From positions 62,001 to 126,000 of the forward strand of contig NZ_CABVGP010000004.1 of the NCBI RefSeq assembly GCF_902497555.1: a DNA stretch of 64,000 nt, given 5' to 3'. Of this stretch, positions 8,051 through 16,282 are shown piece by piece. The notes beneath the pieces were generated by a model that was not told the origin of the DNA, did not search any database, and saw nothing but the letters and a program-made list of their open reading frames with translations. The number at the start of each line of letters is the position of its first letter. The first letter of the stretch is position 1. This DNA comes from Amycolatopsis camponoti (GTDB lineage: Bacteria > Actinomycetota > Actinomycetes > Mycobacteriales > Pseudonocardiaceae). The position numbers and the translations under genes are program-made.

Positions 8051-8122
8051 GCGGATGACGGGATTCGAACCCGCGACCCTCACCTTGGCAAGGTGATGCG
8101 CTACCAGCTGCGCTACATCCGC
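8051..8122 (-). tRNA. tRNA-Gly (anticodon GCC)
   Basis: Cloverleaf on the minus strand with acceptor GCGGATG/CATCCGC, anticodon stem CACCT/AGGTG with loop T-G-C-C-A bases in it, and GGTTCGAATCC T-arm. First gene of the cluster; its promoter should lie between 8123 and 8234. Confidence 0.95.
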
Positions 8123-8234
8123 ACTCCGCAGCTCCAGGAGCTTGAACCCCCGTCGCCGTGGTGTGGAAAAACCATATCGGACCCCGAAAACGGCGCCGAC
8201 ACCGGGGTGTCACTTCGCCGTTGCGGGCTCGTCA

Positions 8235-8660
8235 TCAGGCCAGATCGTGGGGGATCAGGTGGGTGAGCGCGTCGTCGACGTCGACCCACAGGTGCTCGTT
8301 GCCCGGGAGCACCACGTCGTAGGTGCGGTCGAGGAAGTCGGCCAGCTCCTGGGCGGACGCCTCGAACATGGCGTGCCCGGACGGCGAGTTCAGCTCGATC
8401 AGTACGGACTCGGGGTCCTCGACCGAGGGGCGGATGCGGACGTCCCCGTCACCCGCGTCGGCCAGCAGGCCGTCCGCGAGGAGGTCGCGTGCGTACACCC
8501 ATTCGACCCAGCCGGCGCGGCCGGTGCGGAACGCGGCGACGACCGCATACGGGTCGCGTGTGTCGTAGCGCAGCTCCACCTTGACCGGAACCGCGGGCGT
8601 CCGCGGCGCCAGCAGGTCGAAGACCGCCGTCGAGCGGAGCGTCACGTGATCGTTGCGCAT
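8235..8660 (-). CDS. SsgA/SsgB-family sporulation and cell division protein
   Basis: 141 residues with the family pattern throughout: V-P-V-K-V-E-L-R-Y-D-T-R-D-P-Y-A-V near the N-terminus, then F-R-T-G, W-V-E-W-V-Y-A-R-D-L-L-A-D-G-L, and G-D-G-D-V-R-I-R-P. SsgB-like proteins recruit FtsZ and steer septum placement in mycelial actinomycetes; family members also occur in non-sporulating relatives. No membrane segment. Start ATG 8660 has GGGAAGGGAG about 15 bases upstream and a second GAAGG closer by. It lies between two tRNA units and does not appear to be in an operon. Confidence 0.93.
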   Translation of the reverse strand: MRNDHVTLRSTAVFDLLAPRTPAVPVKVELRYDTRDPYAVVAAFRTGRAGWVEWVYARDLLADGLLADAGDGDVRIRPSVEDPESVLIELNSPSGHAMFEASAQELADFLDRTYDVVLPGNEHLWVDVDDALTHLIPHDLA

Positions 8661-9050
8661 CGTCCTACCCTTCGTCTCCCTTCCCGGCCCGGCCGGCCGA
8701 GGGCGTCACCACTGGGACGCATCGGGAGGCCGATTCCGTCGCAGGTGAGCCGCATATCACCCGTACGGGCCCATTGGCTCCCGCTCGCGCCCGTGATCAC
8801 CCCACGGCGCGCGATCGACCGGCGCGCCCCGTGTGGGCCCACTCCTCCATACTGCGCGGTTTAGCCGCCGGGCGATAGCACCGTCGCACGGATGTCGAAC
8901 GTGGCGTCGGGCGGCCCCCACCTGCCACAACCCCGGCTAGCTCGGGGTTGTTCGTTCCGTACTCGCCGGTAAGCGGAGTGTGGTCGCCGGAGACCACCCA
9001 TTTGCAGGCGCCCGGAAGTCGTGCGGTACAGTTCTCCCACCACCGCGAGC
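8661..9050. other. Gap between ssgA-like gene and tRNA-Val(CAC)
   Basis: No coding region is convincing here. The left part should contain the promoter of the SsgA-family gene and the right part that of tRNA-Val(CAC). A hairpin pairing 8927-8935 with 8943-8951 (ACAACCCCG/CGGGGTTGT) could act as a terminator or regulatory stem; its gene is unclear. Confidence 0.5.
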
Positions 9051-9121
9051 GGGCGATTAGCTCAGGGGGAGAGCGCTTCGTTCACACCGAAGAGGTCACT
9101 GGTTCGATCCCAGTATCGCCC
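9051..9121 (+). tRNA. tRNA-Val (anticodon CAC)
   Basis: Cloverleaf on the plus strand: acceptor GGGCGAT/ATCGCCC, D-arm GCTC..GAGC, anticodon stem CTTCG/CGAAG with loop T-T-C-A-C-A-C, T-arm ACTGG/CCAGT. It is a close paralogue of tRNA-Val(GAC) at 7883-7953 but in the opposite orientation. Confidence 0.95.
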
Positions 9122-9135
9122 ACGCGAGAGCTGGA

Positions 9136-9177
9136 AGAGCCCTGTCTGCGGAATGCGCAGACAGGGCTCTCGCTTTT
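9136..9177 (+). terminator. Intrinsic terminator after tRNA-Val(CAC)
   Basis: A perfect 15-bp stem (9136-9150 with 9156-9170), five-base loop, followed by CGCTTTT. It resembles the terminator at 7834-7870 in stem sequence (AGAGCCCTG core), as if the whole Val unit had been copied in inverse orientation. Confidence 0.9.
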
Positions 9178-9210
9178 GTGTCCTGTGGGGGCCGAGCCCC
9201 CACGCCCCCG
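9178..9210 (+). repeat. 33-bp GC-rich palindromic repeat, copy 2
   Basis: Identical to the minus-strand copy at 7795-7827. It is followed at about 9211-9229 by a second GC hairpin (CCGGGGGC/GCCCCCGG). Confidence 0.85.
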
Positions 9211-9245
9211 CCGGGGGCTCGCCCCCGGACCCCCGCGTGGGTCGG

Positions 9246-9914
9246 GTTGTGGTGTTGGTCACGGCTTAAGCGGAGTGAACGATCCGTTCGGATCTTCCGT
9301 ATCTGCTGGCAAGGCTCCTTCCGCCTGTGTCGCCGAGACCTGTGGGATCTGCCTCTGAGGCTTGCCGTTGCGGCGATCTTCTGTCGAACGGACCCTGCGG
9401 GAGGCTCGCGTGTGATCTCGGGATGAGACGGTTCGCCGCGGCGCGGCGACTTGTGACGGAAACTTGCGCGTGTGACTATCCGGCGATGAACGTCACGGGC
9501 TGATCACCGGGCGTCCGCGTGCCGGCGTCCGCGGCCCGTGCCGGTCCACAGTGGACCAGGGGCCGCCTGGAGTGTCCACAGTAGAGCCGCGAGCCCGGTT
9601 CGGCCGTTCGGAAGAGCGTGGGTCCACCCGGGTGCGGGTACTGCTCCATTGGCTACATTCCGTAGTTTTTGCCGGGATACGCCCTATCACGCATCGTCAT
9701 CTTCTTGTTATCTTGCGGCCATTTTCTGGCGGGAAAGACCCGCTGCATGTGGCTGGAAATCCTTGTAACGATGCTGAGAGGGTCGCCGATACCTTGCCGT
9801 GTGAAGCCCTCCGCGGGCACAGCGCGAGCTTTCAGCCGTGGTGACTGTACGAAATCACTGCCGGTGACACAGCGTGCTTGCGGACGTCATTCGATCCTTG
9901 TCCCGGGAGGACAG
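9246..9914. other. Long leader or promoter region of the sugar transferase gene
   Basis: No established gene. A 27-codon frame at 9424-9507 is possible (see findings). A 15-bp palindrome around TCCACAGTGGA lies at 9542-9556, and the stretch 9640-9780 is less GC-rich than its surroundings, as expected of a promoter. The following gene starts at 9915. Confidence 0.5.
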
Positions 9915-11441
9915 ATGGAAGAGTCGGTGCGGCCGTCCTACACGGTGAGCCAGCCACCGCCGCGCATCGACCTCCAGGCCATTCCCCGCCCCGCCCCGCG
10001 GGACGGCAAGCCGGCCGAGGTGGCCGGAACGCCGGCCCCCAAGGCACTGCCGGCGGCCTGGGAAGCGAGATACAGAGCCTGGGTCATCGGCAGCGATGTG
10101 TTCATCACGCTGCTGGTGATCGCGATCAGCGCGTTCGTCATCGATCGCGTTGCCCCGCACGACATGCACGCCTTCGGCACGATCCTCGCCGTCTTCGTCT
10201 CGCTGCCGGTCAGCCGGGCGTGGAGCTCGCGAGTGCTCGGCGAAGGCGCTGAGGAGTACCGCACGCTGGGCCGCGGCTTCATCACCGCGGCCGTCCTGGT
10301 CGCGCTGGGCGGCTTGCTGTTCGGCGCGCTCGAGGTCCAGGTCTGGGTGTTCGTCGTCGTCCCCGCGATCGCGCTCGTCGCGTTCCCACAGCGGTACCTG
10401 CTGCGCCAGGTGCTGCACCGCAAGCGCGCCAAGGGACTCTGCCTGCTGCCGGTGATGGCGGCCGGCAGCCCGGAGACCGTCGCCGACCTGATCGCGCGCA
10501 CCAAGTCCGAGGTCCACGTCGGCTGGCGCGTCGAGGCGGCCTGCACGTTCACCGGCCACGGCGCCGACCGCGACAGCGGGGAGATCGACGGCGTCCCGGT
10601 GGTCGGGAGGCTGGAAGAACTCTCGCGGTACGTGCGGCGCGGCGGGTACCGGGTCGTGGCGATCACCGCGGACCAGTATTGGACGCCGAAGCGGTTGCAG
10701 CGCCTGGCCTGGGACATGGAGGGCACCGGCGCGGAGATGGTCGTGGCGCCCGTGCTGATGGAGGTCGCGGGGCCCCGGCTCAACGTCACCGGCGTGCTGG
10801 GGATGCCGCTGCTGCGGGTCACGGCCCCGATGTTCACCGGCGGCCGCCGCGTGGTGAAGGAGATCGTGGACCGCGCGGGCTCGGCGTTCCTGCTGACCAT
10901 GCTCTCCCCGCTGCTGCTCGTGATCGCGCTGGCGATCAAGCTCAACGACCGCGGCCCGGTGATCTACCGCCAGCAGCGCGTGGGCCGCGACGGCGCGACG
11001 TTCACCATGCTGAAGTTCCGCACGATGGTCACCAACGCCGACGAAATCCGGAAGACCCTCGCCCAGGACAACGAGGGAGCGGGTCCGCTCTTCAAGATGA
11101 AGCGCGATCCGCGGATCACCCGCGTGGGTGGTTTCCTCCGTCGATATTCGCTCGACGAGGTGCCCCAGCTGTTCAACGTCGTGTCCGGGAAGATGTCGCT
11201 CGTCGGCCCGCGTCCGCCGCTGCCGGAGGAGACCGCGCAGTACGCGCCGGACGCCCGCCGCCGGCTCCTGGTGAAGCCGGGCCTGACCGGGCTCTGGCAG
11301 GTGAGCGGGCGCAGCGACCTCACGTGGGCGGAGAGCATCCGGCTCGACCTGCGGTACGTGGAGGACTGGTCGCTGGCGCTCGACCTGGTGATCCTCTGGA
11401 AGACCTTCCGCGCGGTGATGGGCGGTCAGGGCGCCTACTGA
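9915..11441 (+). CDS. Exopolysaccharide polyprenyl glycosylphosphotransferase
   Basis: 508 residues of the WbaP/PssY type. The N-terminal half has four or five membrane segments (about residues 55-175) followed by a CoA-binding-like region. The C-terminal bacterial sugar transferase domain (about 310-505) has K-x-x-x-D before a membrane-entry helix, G-P-V-I-Y-R-Q-Q-R-V-G, F-x-M-L-K-F-R-T-M, S-L-D-E-V-P-Q-L-F-N-V and L-V-G-P-R-P-P-L-P-E-E. It should transfer a sugar-1-phosphate from a nucleotide sugar to undecaprenyl phosphate, the first step of a polysaccharide. Start ATG 9915 has GGGAGGAC in front; a longer frame upstream lacks a binding site. No other polysaccharide genes are adjacent. Confidence 0.93.
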   Translation: MEESVRPSYTVSQPPPRIDLQAIPRPAPRDGKPAEVAGTPAPKALPAAWEARYRAWVIGSDVFITLLVIAISAFVIDRVAPHDMHAFGTILAVFVSLPVSRAWSSRVLGEGAEEYRTLGRGFITAAVLVALGGLLFGALEVQVWVFVVVPAIALVAFPQRYLLRQVLHRKRAKGLCLLPVMAAGSPETVADLIARTKSEVHVGWRVEAACTFTGHGADRDSGEIDGVPVVGRLEELSRYVRRGGYRVVAITADQYWTPKRLQRLAWDMEGTGAEMVVAPVLMEVAGPRLNVTGVLGMPLLRVTAPMFTGGRRVVKEIVDRAGSAFLLTMLSPLLLVIALAIKLNDRGPVIYRQQRVGRDGATFTMLKFRTMVTNADEIRKTLAQDNEGAGPLFKMKRDPRITRVGGFLRRYSLDEVPQLFNVVSGKMSLVGPRPPLPEETAQYAPDARRRLLVKPGLTGLWQVSGRSDLTWAESIRLDLRYVEDWSLALDLVILWKTFRAVMGGQGAY

Positions 11442-11468
11442 CCCGTCCGACGAGCCGCGCACGCGCAC

Positions 11469-11507
11469 CACGGCCGCCGATCCCCGTCGAGGGGGTCGGC
11501 GGCCGTG
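11469..11507 (+). terminator. Terminator after the sugar transferase gene
   Basis: A 17-base arm at 11469-11485 pairs with 11491-11507 with one mismatch, around a five-base loop. Confidence 0.75.
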
Positions 11508-11579
11508 TTCGTGCCCGGGGTACCCGGTCGGGTGACGGCTCGTCGCGGGGCGCGTTCCCGCTGTGATCCACACAACTGG

Positions 11580-11599
11580 TTGAACGCGAAATAGTTCAA
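11580..11599 (+). promoter_or_regulatory. Inverted repeat in the nitroreductase promoter
   Basis: TTGAAC (11580-11585) and GTTCAA (11594-11599) form an inverted repeat 52 bp before the start codon, followed by a further CTCAAC. A similar TTGA/TCAA element stands before the MarR gene at 15036. Confidence 0.5.
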
Positions 11600-11650
11600 C
11601 GCTCAACTGGGTTGGACCGGGTACCTGACCAACGGAAGGAACCCAGCCCG

Positions 11651-12265
11651 ATGACCACCTTTGCCGAGCAGACCGAGGCCCTCCAGGTTCCCGCGGACGT
11701 CCAGAACCTCCTGTTCCGCGAGGCGCGCACGGCCAACAGTTTCAGCTCCGAGCCGGTGACCGAGGAGCAGGTCCGCGCGATCTACGACCTCGTCAAGTGG
11801 GCCCCCACGTCGATGAACACCCAGCCGCTGCGCGCGCTGGTGCTCCGGACCGCCGAGGCGAAGGCCCGCCTGCTGCCGCACATGGCCCCGGGCAACCGGG
11901 ACAAGACCGAGGCCGCGCCACTGACCGTCGTGCTCGCCGCCGACGTCGACTTCCACGAGAACATCCCCCAGGTGTTCCCGCACGCCCCGCAGGTGAAGGA
12001 CAACTTCTCCGACGAGCAGGGCCGCGTCGAGTTCAGCAAGCTCAACTCGCTGCTGCAGGTCGGCTACTTCATCATCGGCGTCCGCGCCGCCGGCCTGGCC
12101 GCCGGGCCGATGACCGGCTTCGACGCCCAGGGTGTCGACGACGAGTTCTTCGCGGACAAGAAGTGGCGCTCGCTGGTCGTCGTCAACGTCGGCAAGCCGG
12201 GCGAGAACCCCTGGTTCGACCGCCTGCCGCGGCTGGACTTCGAGCAGGTCGTCGAAACCCTCTGA
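11651..12265 (+). CDS. Nitroreductase-family protein (malonic semialdehyde reductase RutE-like)
   Basis: 204 residues of the FMN-dependent nitroreductase fold. Diagnostic stretches are R-T-A-N-S-F at residue 27, the W-A-P-T-S-M-N-T-Q-P motif near 49-58 that binds FMN and NAD(P)H, and a C-terminal V-V-V-N-V-G-K-P-G with D-R-L-P-R-L-D-F. This subgroup includes RutE (3-hydroxypropionate formation from malonic semialdehyde) and HadB-like reductases; the real substrate is unknown because no rut genes are near. Start ATG 11651 has GGAAGG about 11 bases upstream. It is likely controlled through the inverted repeat at 11580-11599. Confidence 0.88.
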   Translation: MTTFAEQTEALQVPADVQNLLFREARTANSFSSEPVTEEQVRAIYDLVKWAPTSMNTQPLRALVLRTAEAKARLLPHMAPGNRDKTEAAPLTVVLAADVDFHENIPQVFPHAPQVKDNFSDEQGRVEFSKLNSLLQVGYFIIGVRAAGLAAGPMTGFDAQGVDDEFFADKKWRSLVVVNVGKPGENPWFDRLPRLDFEQVVETL

Positions 12266-12405
12266 CGCCCTGGTCCCCGATCGGGCAGGCCGCTTCCGGA
12301 CCCGGAGGTGGCCTGTCCGGCGTTCGCGGACGCGCGTGAGGCCCGCGCGAGCCGACGACTAGCATCGTCGGAGTCATCTCCGTCACCCCAGTCCGAGGAG
12401 CCATC

Positions 12406-14433
12406 GTGTCGCAGTCGCCCCCCGTTTCCCCCGTGGCCACCTCCCGCGTGGTGGTACCGGCGGGCACTACGGCGGGCGCGGCGGTCCGCGAGGCCGGCCT
12501 GCCGACCAAGGGGCCGGACACGGTCGTCGTCGTGCGCGACGCCGAGGGCAAGCTGCGCGACCTCGCCTGGGCGCCGGAAACCGACGCCGAGGTCGAGCCG
12601 GTCGCCGCGAACACCGAGGACGGCCGCAGCGTCATCCGCCATTCGGCGGCCCACGTGCTCGCCCAGGCCGTGCAGCAGCAGTTCCCGGACGCCAAGCTGG
12701 GCATCGGCCCGCCGGTGAAAGACGGTTTCTACTACGACTTCGCCGTCGACACTCCGTTCACCCCGGAGGACCTGCAGGCGCTCGAAAAGCGCATGAAGCA
12801 GATCGTGAAGGGCGCCCAGCAGTTCTCGCGGCGCGTTTTCGACTCCGTCGACGAGGCGAAGAAGGAACTGGCTGACGAGCCGTTCAAGCTCGAACTGGTC
12901 GACCTCAAGTCCGAAGTGGACACCTCCGAGGTGATGGAGGTCGGCGAGGGCGAGCTGACCATCTACGACAATCTCGACCCGCGCACCAAGGAACGTGTCT
13001 GGAGTGACCTCTGCCGCGGTCCGCACGTGCCGACCACGAAGTTCATCCCCGCGTTCAAGCTGACCCGCGTCGCCGCCGCGTACTGGCGGGGGAGCGAGAA
13101 GAACCCGCAGCTGCAGCGGATCTACGGCACCGCCTGGGAGTCGGCCGAGGCGCAGGACGCCTACCTCGAGCGCATCGCCGAGGCCGAGCGCCGCGACCAC
13201 CGCAAGCTCGGCGCCGAGCTGGACCTGTTCTCCTTCCCCGAGGAGATCGGCTCCGGCCTGCCCGTGTTCCACCCCAAGGGCGGCATCATCCGCCGGGAGC
13301 TGGAGAACTACTCGCGCCGCCGCCACGAGGAGGCCGGCTACGAGTTCGTGAACACCCCGCACATCAGCAAGGGCGAGCTGTTCCACACCTCCGGCCACCT
13401 GCCCTACTACGCGGACACGATGTTCCCGCCGGTGCAGTTCGACGAGGAGAACTACTACCTCAAGGCCATGAACTGCCCGATGCACAACCTGATCTTCCGC
13501 TCGCGCGGGCGGTCCTACCGGGAGCTGCCGCTGCGGCTGTTCGAGTTCGGCACCGTCTACCGCTACGAGAAGTCGGGTGTCGTGCACGGCCTCACCCGCG
13601 TGCGCGGCCTGACGATGGACGACTCGCACATCTACTGCACCAAGGAGCAGATGCCGGGCGAGCTCCGGTCGCTGCTGAAGTTCGTGCTGGACCTGCTGGC
13701 CGACTACGGCCTTTCCGACTTCTACCTCGAGCTGTCCACCCGCGGCGACTCCGACAAGTTCATCGGCGAGGACTGGGAGTGGGAGGAGGCCACCGAGACG
13801 CTGCGGCAGGCCGCCGTCGACTCCGGCCTCGAGCTGGTCCCGGACCCGGGCGGCGCGGCCTTCTACGGCCCCAAGATCTCGGTCCAGGCCAAGGACGCCA
13901 TCGGCCGCACCTGGCAGATGTCGACCATCCAGCTGGACTTCAACCAGAACAAGCGGTTCGAGCTCGAATACACCGCGCCGGACGGCACGCGCCAGACGCC
14001 GGTGATGATCCACCGCGCGCTGTTCGGCTCGATCGAGCGGTTCTTCGGCGTGCTGACCGAGCACTACGCGGGCGCGTTCCCGGCGTGGCTCGCGCCGGTG
14101 CAGGTGGTCGGCATCCCGATCACCGCCGACCAGGTCGGATTCCTGCAGGACGTCGAGAAGGCGTTGCGCGCCCAGGGGATCCGCGCGGAGGTCGACGCCA
14201 GCGACGACCGGATGCAGAAGAAGATCCGCACGCACACGACGCAGAAGGTGCCCTTCATGCTGCTGGCCGGCGCGAAGGACGTCGAGGCGGGCGCGGTGTC
14301 GTTCCGCTTCCGCGACGGCGGGCAGATCAACGGCGTGCCGGTGGCCGACGCCGTCGCCGCCATCGCCGGCTGGATCGAGCGCCGCGAAAACGCGTCGCCG
14401 TCGGCCGAAGCGCTGGAGACGGTCGTTCGGTGA
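12406..14433 (+). CDS. thrS: Threonyl-tRNA synthetase
   Basis: 675 residues, normal for the enzyme. Order: N-terminal TGS domain (about 12-75), editing domain with H-S-A-A-H-V-L-A near 83 and the C-R-G-P-H-V zinc/editing box near residue 203, class II catalytic core with M-N-C-P-M-H-N (zinc cysteine), motif 2 F-R..Y-R-Y-E-K-S-G, motif 3 near [10 protein letters not shown], then the anticodon-binding domain. It charges tRNA-Thr in the cytoplasm. The start is GTG 12406 after GAGGAG. It opens the conserved thrS-HIT-pgsA-PIM cluster known from mycobacteria. The next gene overlaps its stop by four bases. Confidence 0.98.
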   Translation: MSQSPPVSPVATSRVVVPAGTTAGAAVREAGLPTKGPDTVVVVRDAEGKLRDLAWAPETDAEVEPVAANTEDGRSVIRHSAAHVLAQAVQQQFPDAKLGIGPPVKDGFYYDFAVDTPFTPEDLQALEKRMKQIVKGAQQFSRRVFDSVDEAKKELADEPFKLELVDLKSEVDTSEVMEVGEGELTIYDNLDPRTKERVWSDLCRGPHVPTTKFIPAFKLTRVAAAYWRGSEKNPQLQRIYGTAWESAEAQDAYLERIAEAERRDHRKLGAELDLFSFPEEIGSGLPVFHPKGGIIRRELENYSRRRHEEAGYEFVNTPHISKGELFHTSGHLPYYADTMFPPVQFDEENYYLKAMNCPMHNLIFRSRGRSYRELPLRLFEFGTVYRYEKSGVVHGLTRVRGLTMDDSHIYCTKEQMPGELRSLLKFVLDLLADYGLSDFYLELSTRGDSDKFIGEDWEWEEATETLRQAAVDSGLELVPDPGGAAFYGPKISVQAKDAIGRTWQMSTIQLDFNQNKRFELEYTAPDGTRQTPVMIHRALFGSIERFFGVLTEHYAGAFPAWLAPVQVVGIPITADQVGFLQDVEKALRAQGIRAEVDASDDRMQKKIRTHTTQKVPFMLLAGAKDVEAGAVSFRFRDGGQINGVPVADAVAAIAGWIERRENASPSAEALETVVR

Positions 14434-14972
14434 GTGAAGGTCCCGAGCTCGTCGAGCAGCAGGGCGCCGGGGTCCAGGACGCGTTCCACCGCCTCTGGAC
14501 CCCGCACCGGATGGCCTACATCAAGGGCCAGGACAAGCCGGACGACGACGAGGACACCGGCTGCCCGTTCTGCCGGATCCCGTCCCTGGACGACAAAACG
14601 GGGCTGATCGTCGCGCGCGGCGAGACGGTGTACGCGGTGCTGAACCTGTACCCGTACAACCCCGGGCACCTGATGGTGGTGCCGTACCGGCACGTCGCGG
14701 ACTACACCGAGCTGACCGTCGAAGAGACGCGCGAGGTCGCGGAGTTCACCCAGCACGCGATGAAGGTGATCCGCGCGGTGTCCGGTGCGCACGGGTTCAA
14801 CATCGGCCTCAACCAGGGCGTGATCGCGGGCGCGGGCATCGCGGCGCACCTGCACCAGCACCTGGTGCCGCGCTGGGGCGGCGACGCGAACTTCATGCCG
14901 GTGATCGGCCAGACGAAGGTGCTGCCGCAATTGCTGGGCGAAACGCGGGACCTGCTCTCCGACGCTTGGTGA
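14430..14972 (+). CDS. HIT-family Ap4A phosphorylase-like protein
   Basis: 180 residues. Zinc-type C-P-F-C near residue 45, [14 protein letters not shown], and the histidine triad H140-L-H142-Q-H144-L. The position directly after thrS and before pgsA equals that of the mycobacterial Rv2613c protein, an Ap4A phosphorylase, so cleavage of diadenosine tetraphosphate by phosphate is the likely reaction (inference from family and order). Start GTG 14430 overlaps the thrS stop in a GTGA, indicating coupling to the synthetase that produces Ap4A as a side product. Confidence 0.92.
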   Translation: MSEGPELVEQQGAGVQDAFHRLWTPHRMAYIKGQDKPDDDEDTGCPFCRIPSLDDKTGLIVARGETVYAVLNLYPYNPGHLMVVPYRHVADYTELTVEETREVAEFTQHAMKVIRAVSGAHGFNIGLNQGVIAGAGIAAHLHQHLVPRWGGDANFMPVIGQTKVLPQLLGETRDLLSDAW

Positions 14973-15004
14973 AACGCTCGAATGCCGTAACCGGCAAACC
15001 GTAA

Positions 15005-15029
15005 TTGAGTGTTCAACCGAGGGTATGAT
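15005..15029 (+). promoter_or_regulatory. Operator and -10 element of the MarR gene
   Basis: TTGA-GTGT-TCAA (15005-15016) is a short palindrome; TATGAT (15024-15029) fits a -10 box six bases before ATG 15036, which points to a leaderless transcript. The palindrome is placed to block the promoter. Confidence 0.55.
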
Positions 15030-15035
15030 GGGCGT

Positions 15036-15566
15036 ATGTCCGAAACCCGATGGCTCAGCGACGACGAGCAGCGCGTCTGGCGTGAGTTCAACGCGGCCAC
15101 CCGCATGCTCAGCGCGCACCTCGAGGGTCAGCTGCAGCACGACTCGGGCATGCCGCACACCTACTACGAAGTCCTGGTCGCGCTCTCGGAAGCGCCCGGC
15201 CGCCGGCTGCGGATGAGTGAGCTCGCCGACGCGCGCCAGGCGTCCCGAAGCCGCCTCTCGCACGCCGTCGCGCGCCTGGAAGCCAACGGCTGGGTGCGCC
15301 GCGAAGCCTGCCCGACCGACAAGCGCGGCGCCTGGGCGGTGCTGACGGACGCCGGCTTCACGGCGCTCGAAGCGGCCGCGCCCGGGCACGTCGAGGCCGT
15401 CCGTGAGAGCCTCTTCGATCCGCTGACGCCGGAGCAGGTCGCCGCGCTCGGCGAGATCAGCGCCGCGATCCGGCAGCGCCTCTCGCCCAAGTGCGCCGCC
15501 GCGCAGGCCGCCGAAGAGGCGCGGGAGTACTCCGGCGAGGTCGTCCGGCTGCCGAAATCGGGCTGA
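15036..15566 (+). CDS. MarR-family transcriptional regulator
   Basis: 176 residues with a winged helix: L-S-E-A-P-G-R-R-L-R-M-S-E-L-A, the recognition helix S-R-S-R-L-S-H-A-V-A-R-L-E, wing G-W-V-R-R-E..D-K-R-G-A-W-A-V-L-T. Start ATG 15036, with a -10 box so close that the mRNA is probably leaderless; a start nine codons earlier would lie before the -10 box. It splits the otherwise conserved HIT-pgsA pair. It probably represses itself through the palindrome at 15005 and may also act on the nitroreductase promoter at 11580, which has related half sites (inference). Confidence 0.9.
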   Translation: MSETRWLSDDEQRVWREFNAATRMLSAHLEGQLQHDSGMPHTYYEVLVALSEAPGRRLRMSELADARQASRSRLSHAVARLEANGWVRREACPTDKRGAWAVLTDAGFTALEAAAPGHVEAVRESLFDPLTPEQVAALGEISAAIRQRLSPKCAAAQAAEEAREYSGEVVRLPKSG

Positions 15567-15655
15567 GCCGGGGCGGCGCGTCGGGTTCACCGGGGCGGGT
15601 CGATAGGCTGCCCTCGCCCACCCGATCCTCGTAGCCAGGTGTCTCAGACGAACCG

Positions 15656-16282
15656 ATGCTCAATATCTTCGCGCGTGCCTCCGTTTCCCGCGTCACCGAT
15701 CCGATCGGCCAGGCGCTGGTCCGCGTCGGGCTGACCCCGAACGCGATGACCGTGATCGGCACCGCCGGCGCGGTCATCAGCGCTCTCGCCTTCTTCCCGA
15801 ACGGCTACCTGCTCTGGGGCACCTTCACGGTGTGGGGCTTCGCCATGCTCGACCTCCTCGACGGCGCCATGGCCCGCGCCCGCGGCTACGGCACCCCGTT
15901 CGGCGCGGTGCTCGACGCCACCTGCGACAGGCTGGTCGACGGCGCCCTGTTCGCCGCGATCGCGTGGTGGTGCTTCGTCGTCGACGACAACCACCCGGCG
16001 GCCGCCGCGGCACTGCTGTGCCTGGTCCTCGCCCAGGTCATCTCCTACGTCAAGGCCCGCGCCGACGCCTCCGGCCTGCCGGTCGACGGCGGGCTCGTCG
16101 AACGCGCCGAGCGGCTGATCATCGCCCTGGTCGGCACCGGCCTGCACGGCTTCGGCATCCCGTACACCGTGGACGTGACGCTCTGGCTGCTGGCCGTCCT
16201 GTCGGTCATCACCCTGCTGCAGCGCTTCGCCGGCGTCGCGAAGGCGGCCCGCGAGGCCGCCGCCGGGGAGCAGCGCGCATGA
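15656..16282 (+). CDS. pgsA: Phosphatidylinositol phosphate synthase (CDP-alcohol phosphatidyltransferase)
   Basis: 208 residues with about six membrane helices. The family signature is complete: D69-G70-x2-A73-R74-x8-G83-x3-D87-x3-D91. In actinobacteria this enzyme joins CDP-diacylglycerol and inositol-1-phosphate at the plasma membrane to give phosphatidylinositol phosphate, the base of PIMs and lipomannan. Its place between the HIT gene and the PIM acyltransferase matches mycobacterial PgsA1 (Rv2612c). Start ATG 15656. Four-base ATGA overlap with the next gene. Confidence 0.95.
   Translation: MLNIFARASVSRVTDPIGQALVRVGLTPNAMTVIGTAGAVISALAFFPNGYLLWGTFTVWGFAMLDLLDGAMARARGYGTPFGAVLDATCDRLVDGALFAAIAWWCFVVDDNHPAAAAALLCLVLAQVISYVKARADASGLPVDGGLVERAERLIIALVGTGLHGFGIPYTVDVTLWLLAVLSVITLLQRFAGVAKAAREAAAGEQRA

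Noticed and set aside
9542..9556. DnaA-box or origin-like site around TCCACAGTGGA
   Set aside because: A single palindrome without a cluster of DnaA boxes, AT-rich region or dnaA/dnaN genes.
12064..14235. 723-codon minus-strand frame opposite thrS
   Set aside because: thrS is certain on the plus strand; the minus frame has only repetitive composition.
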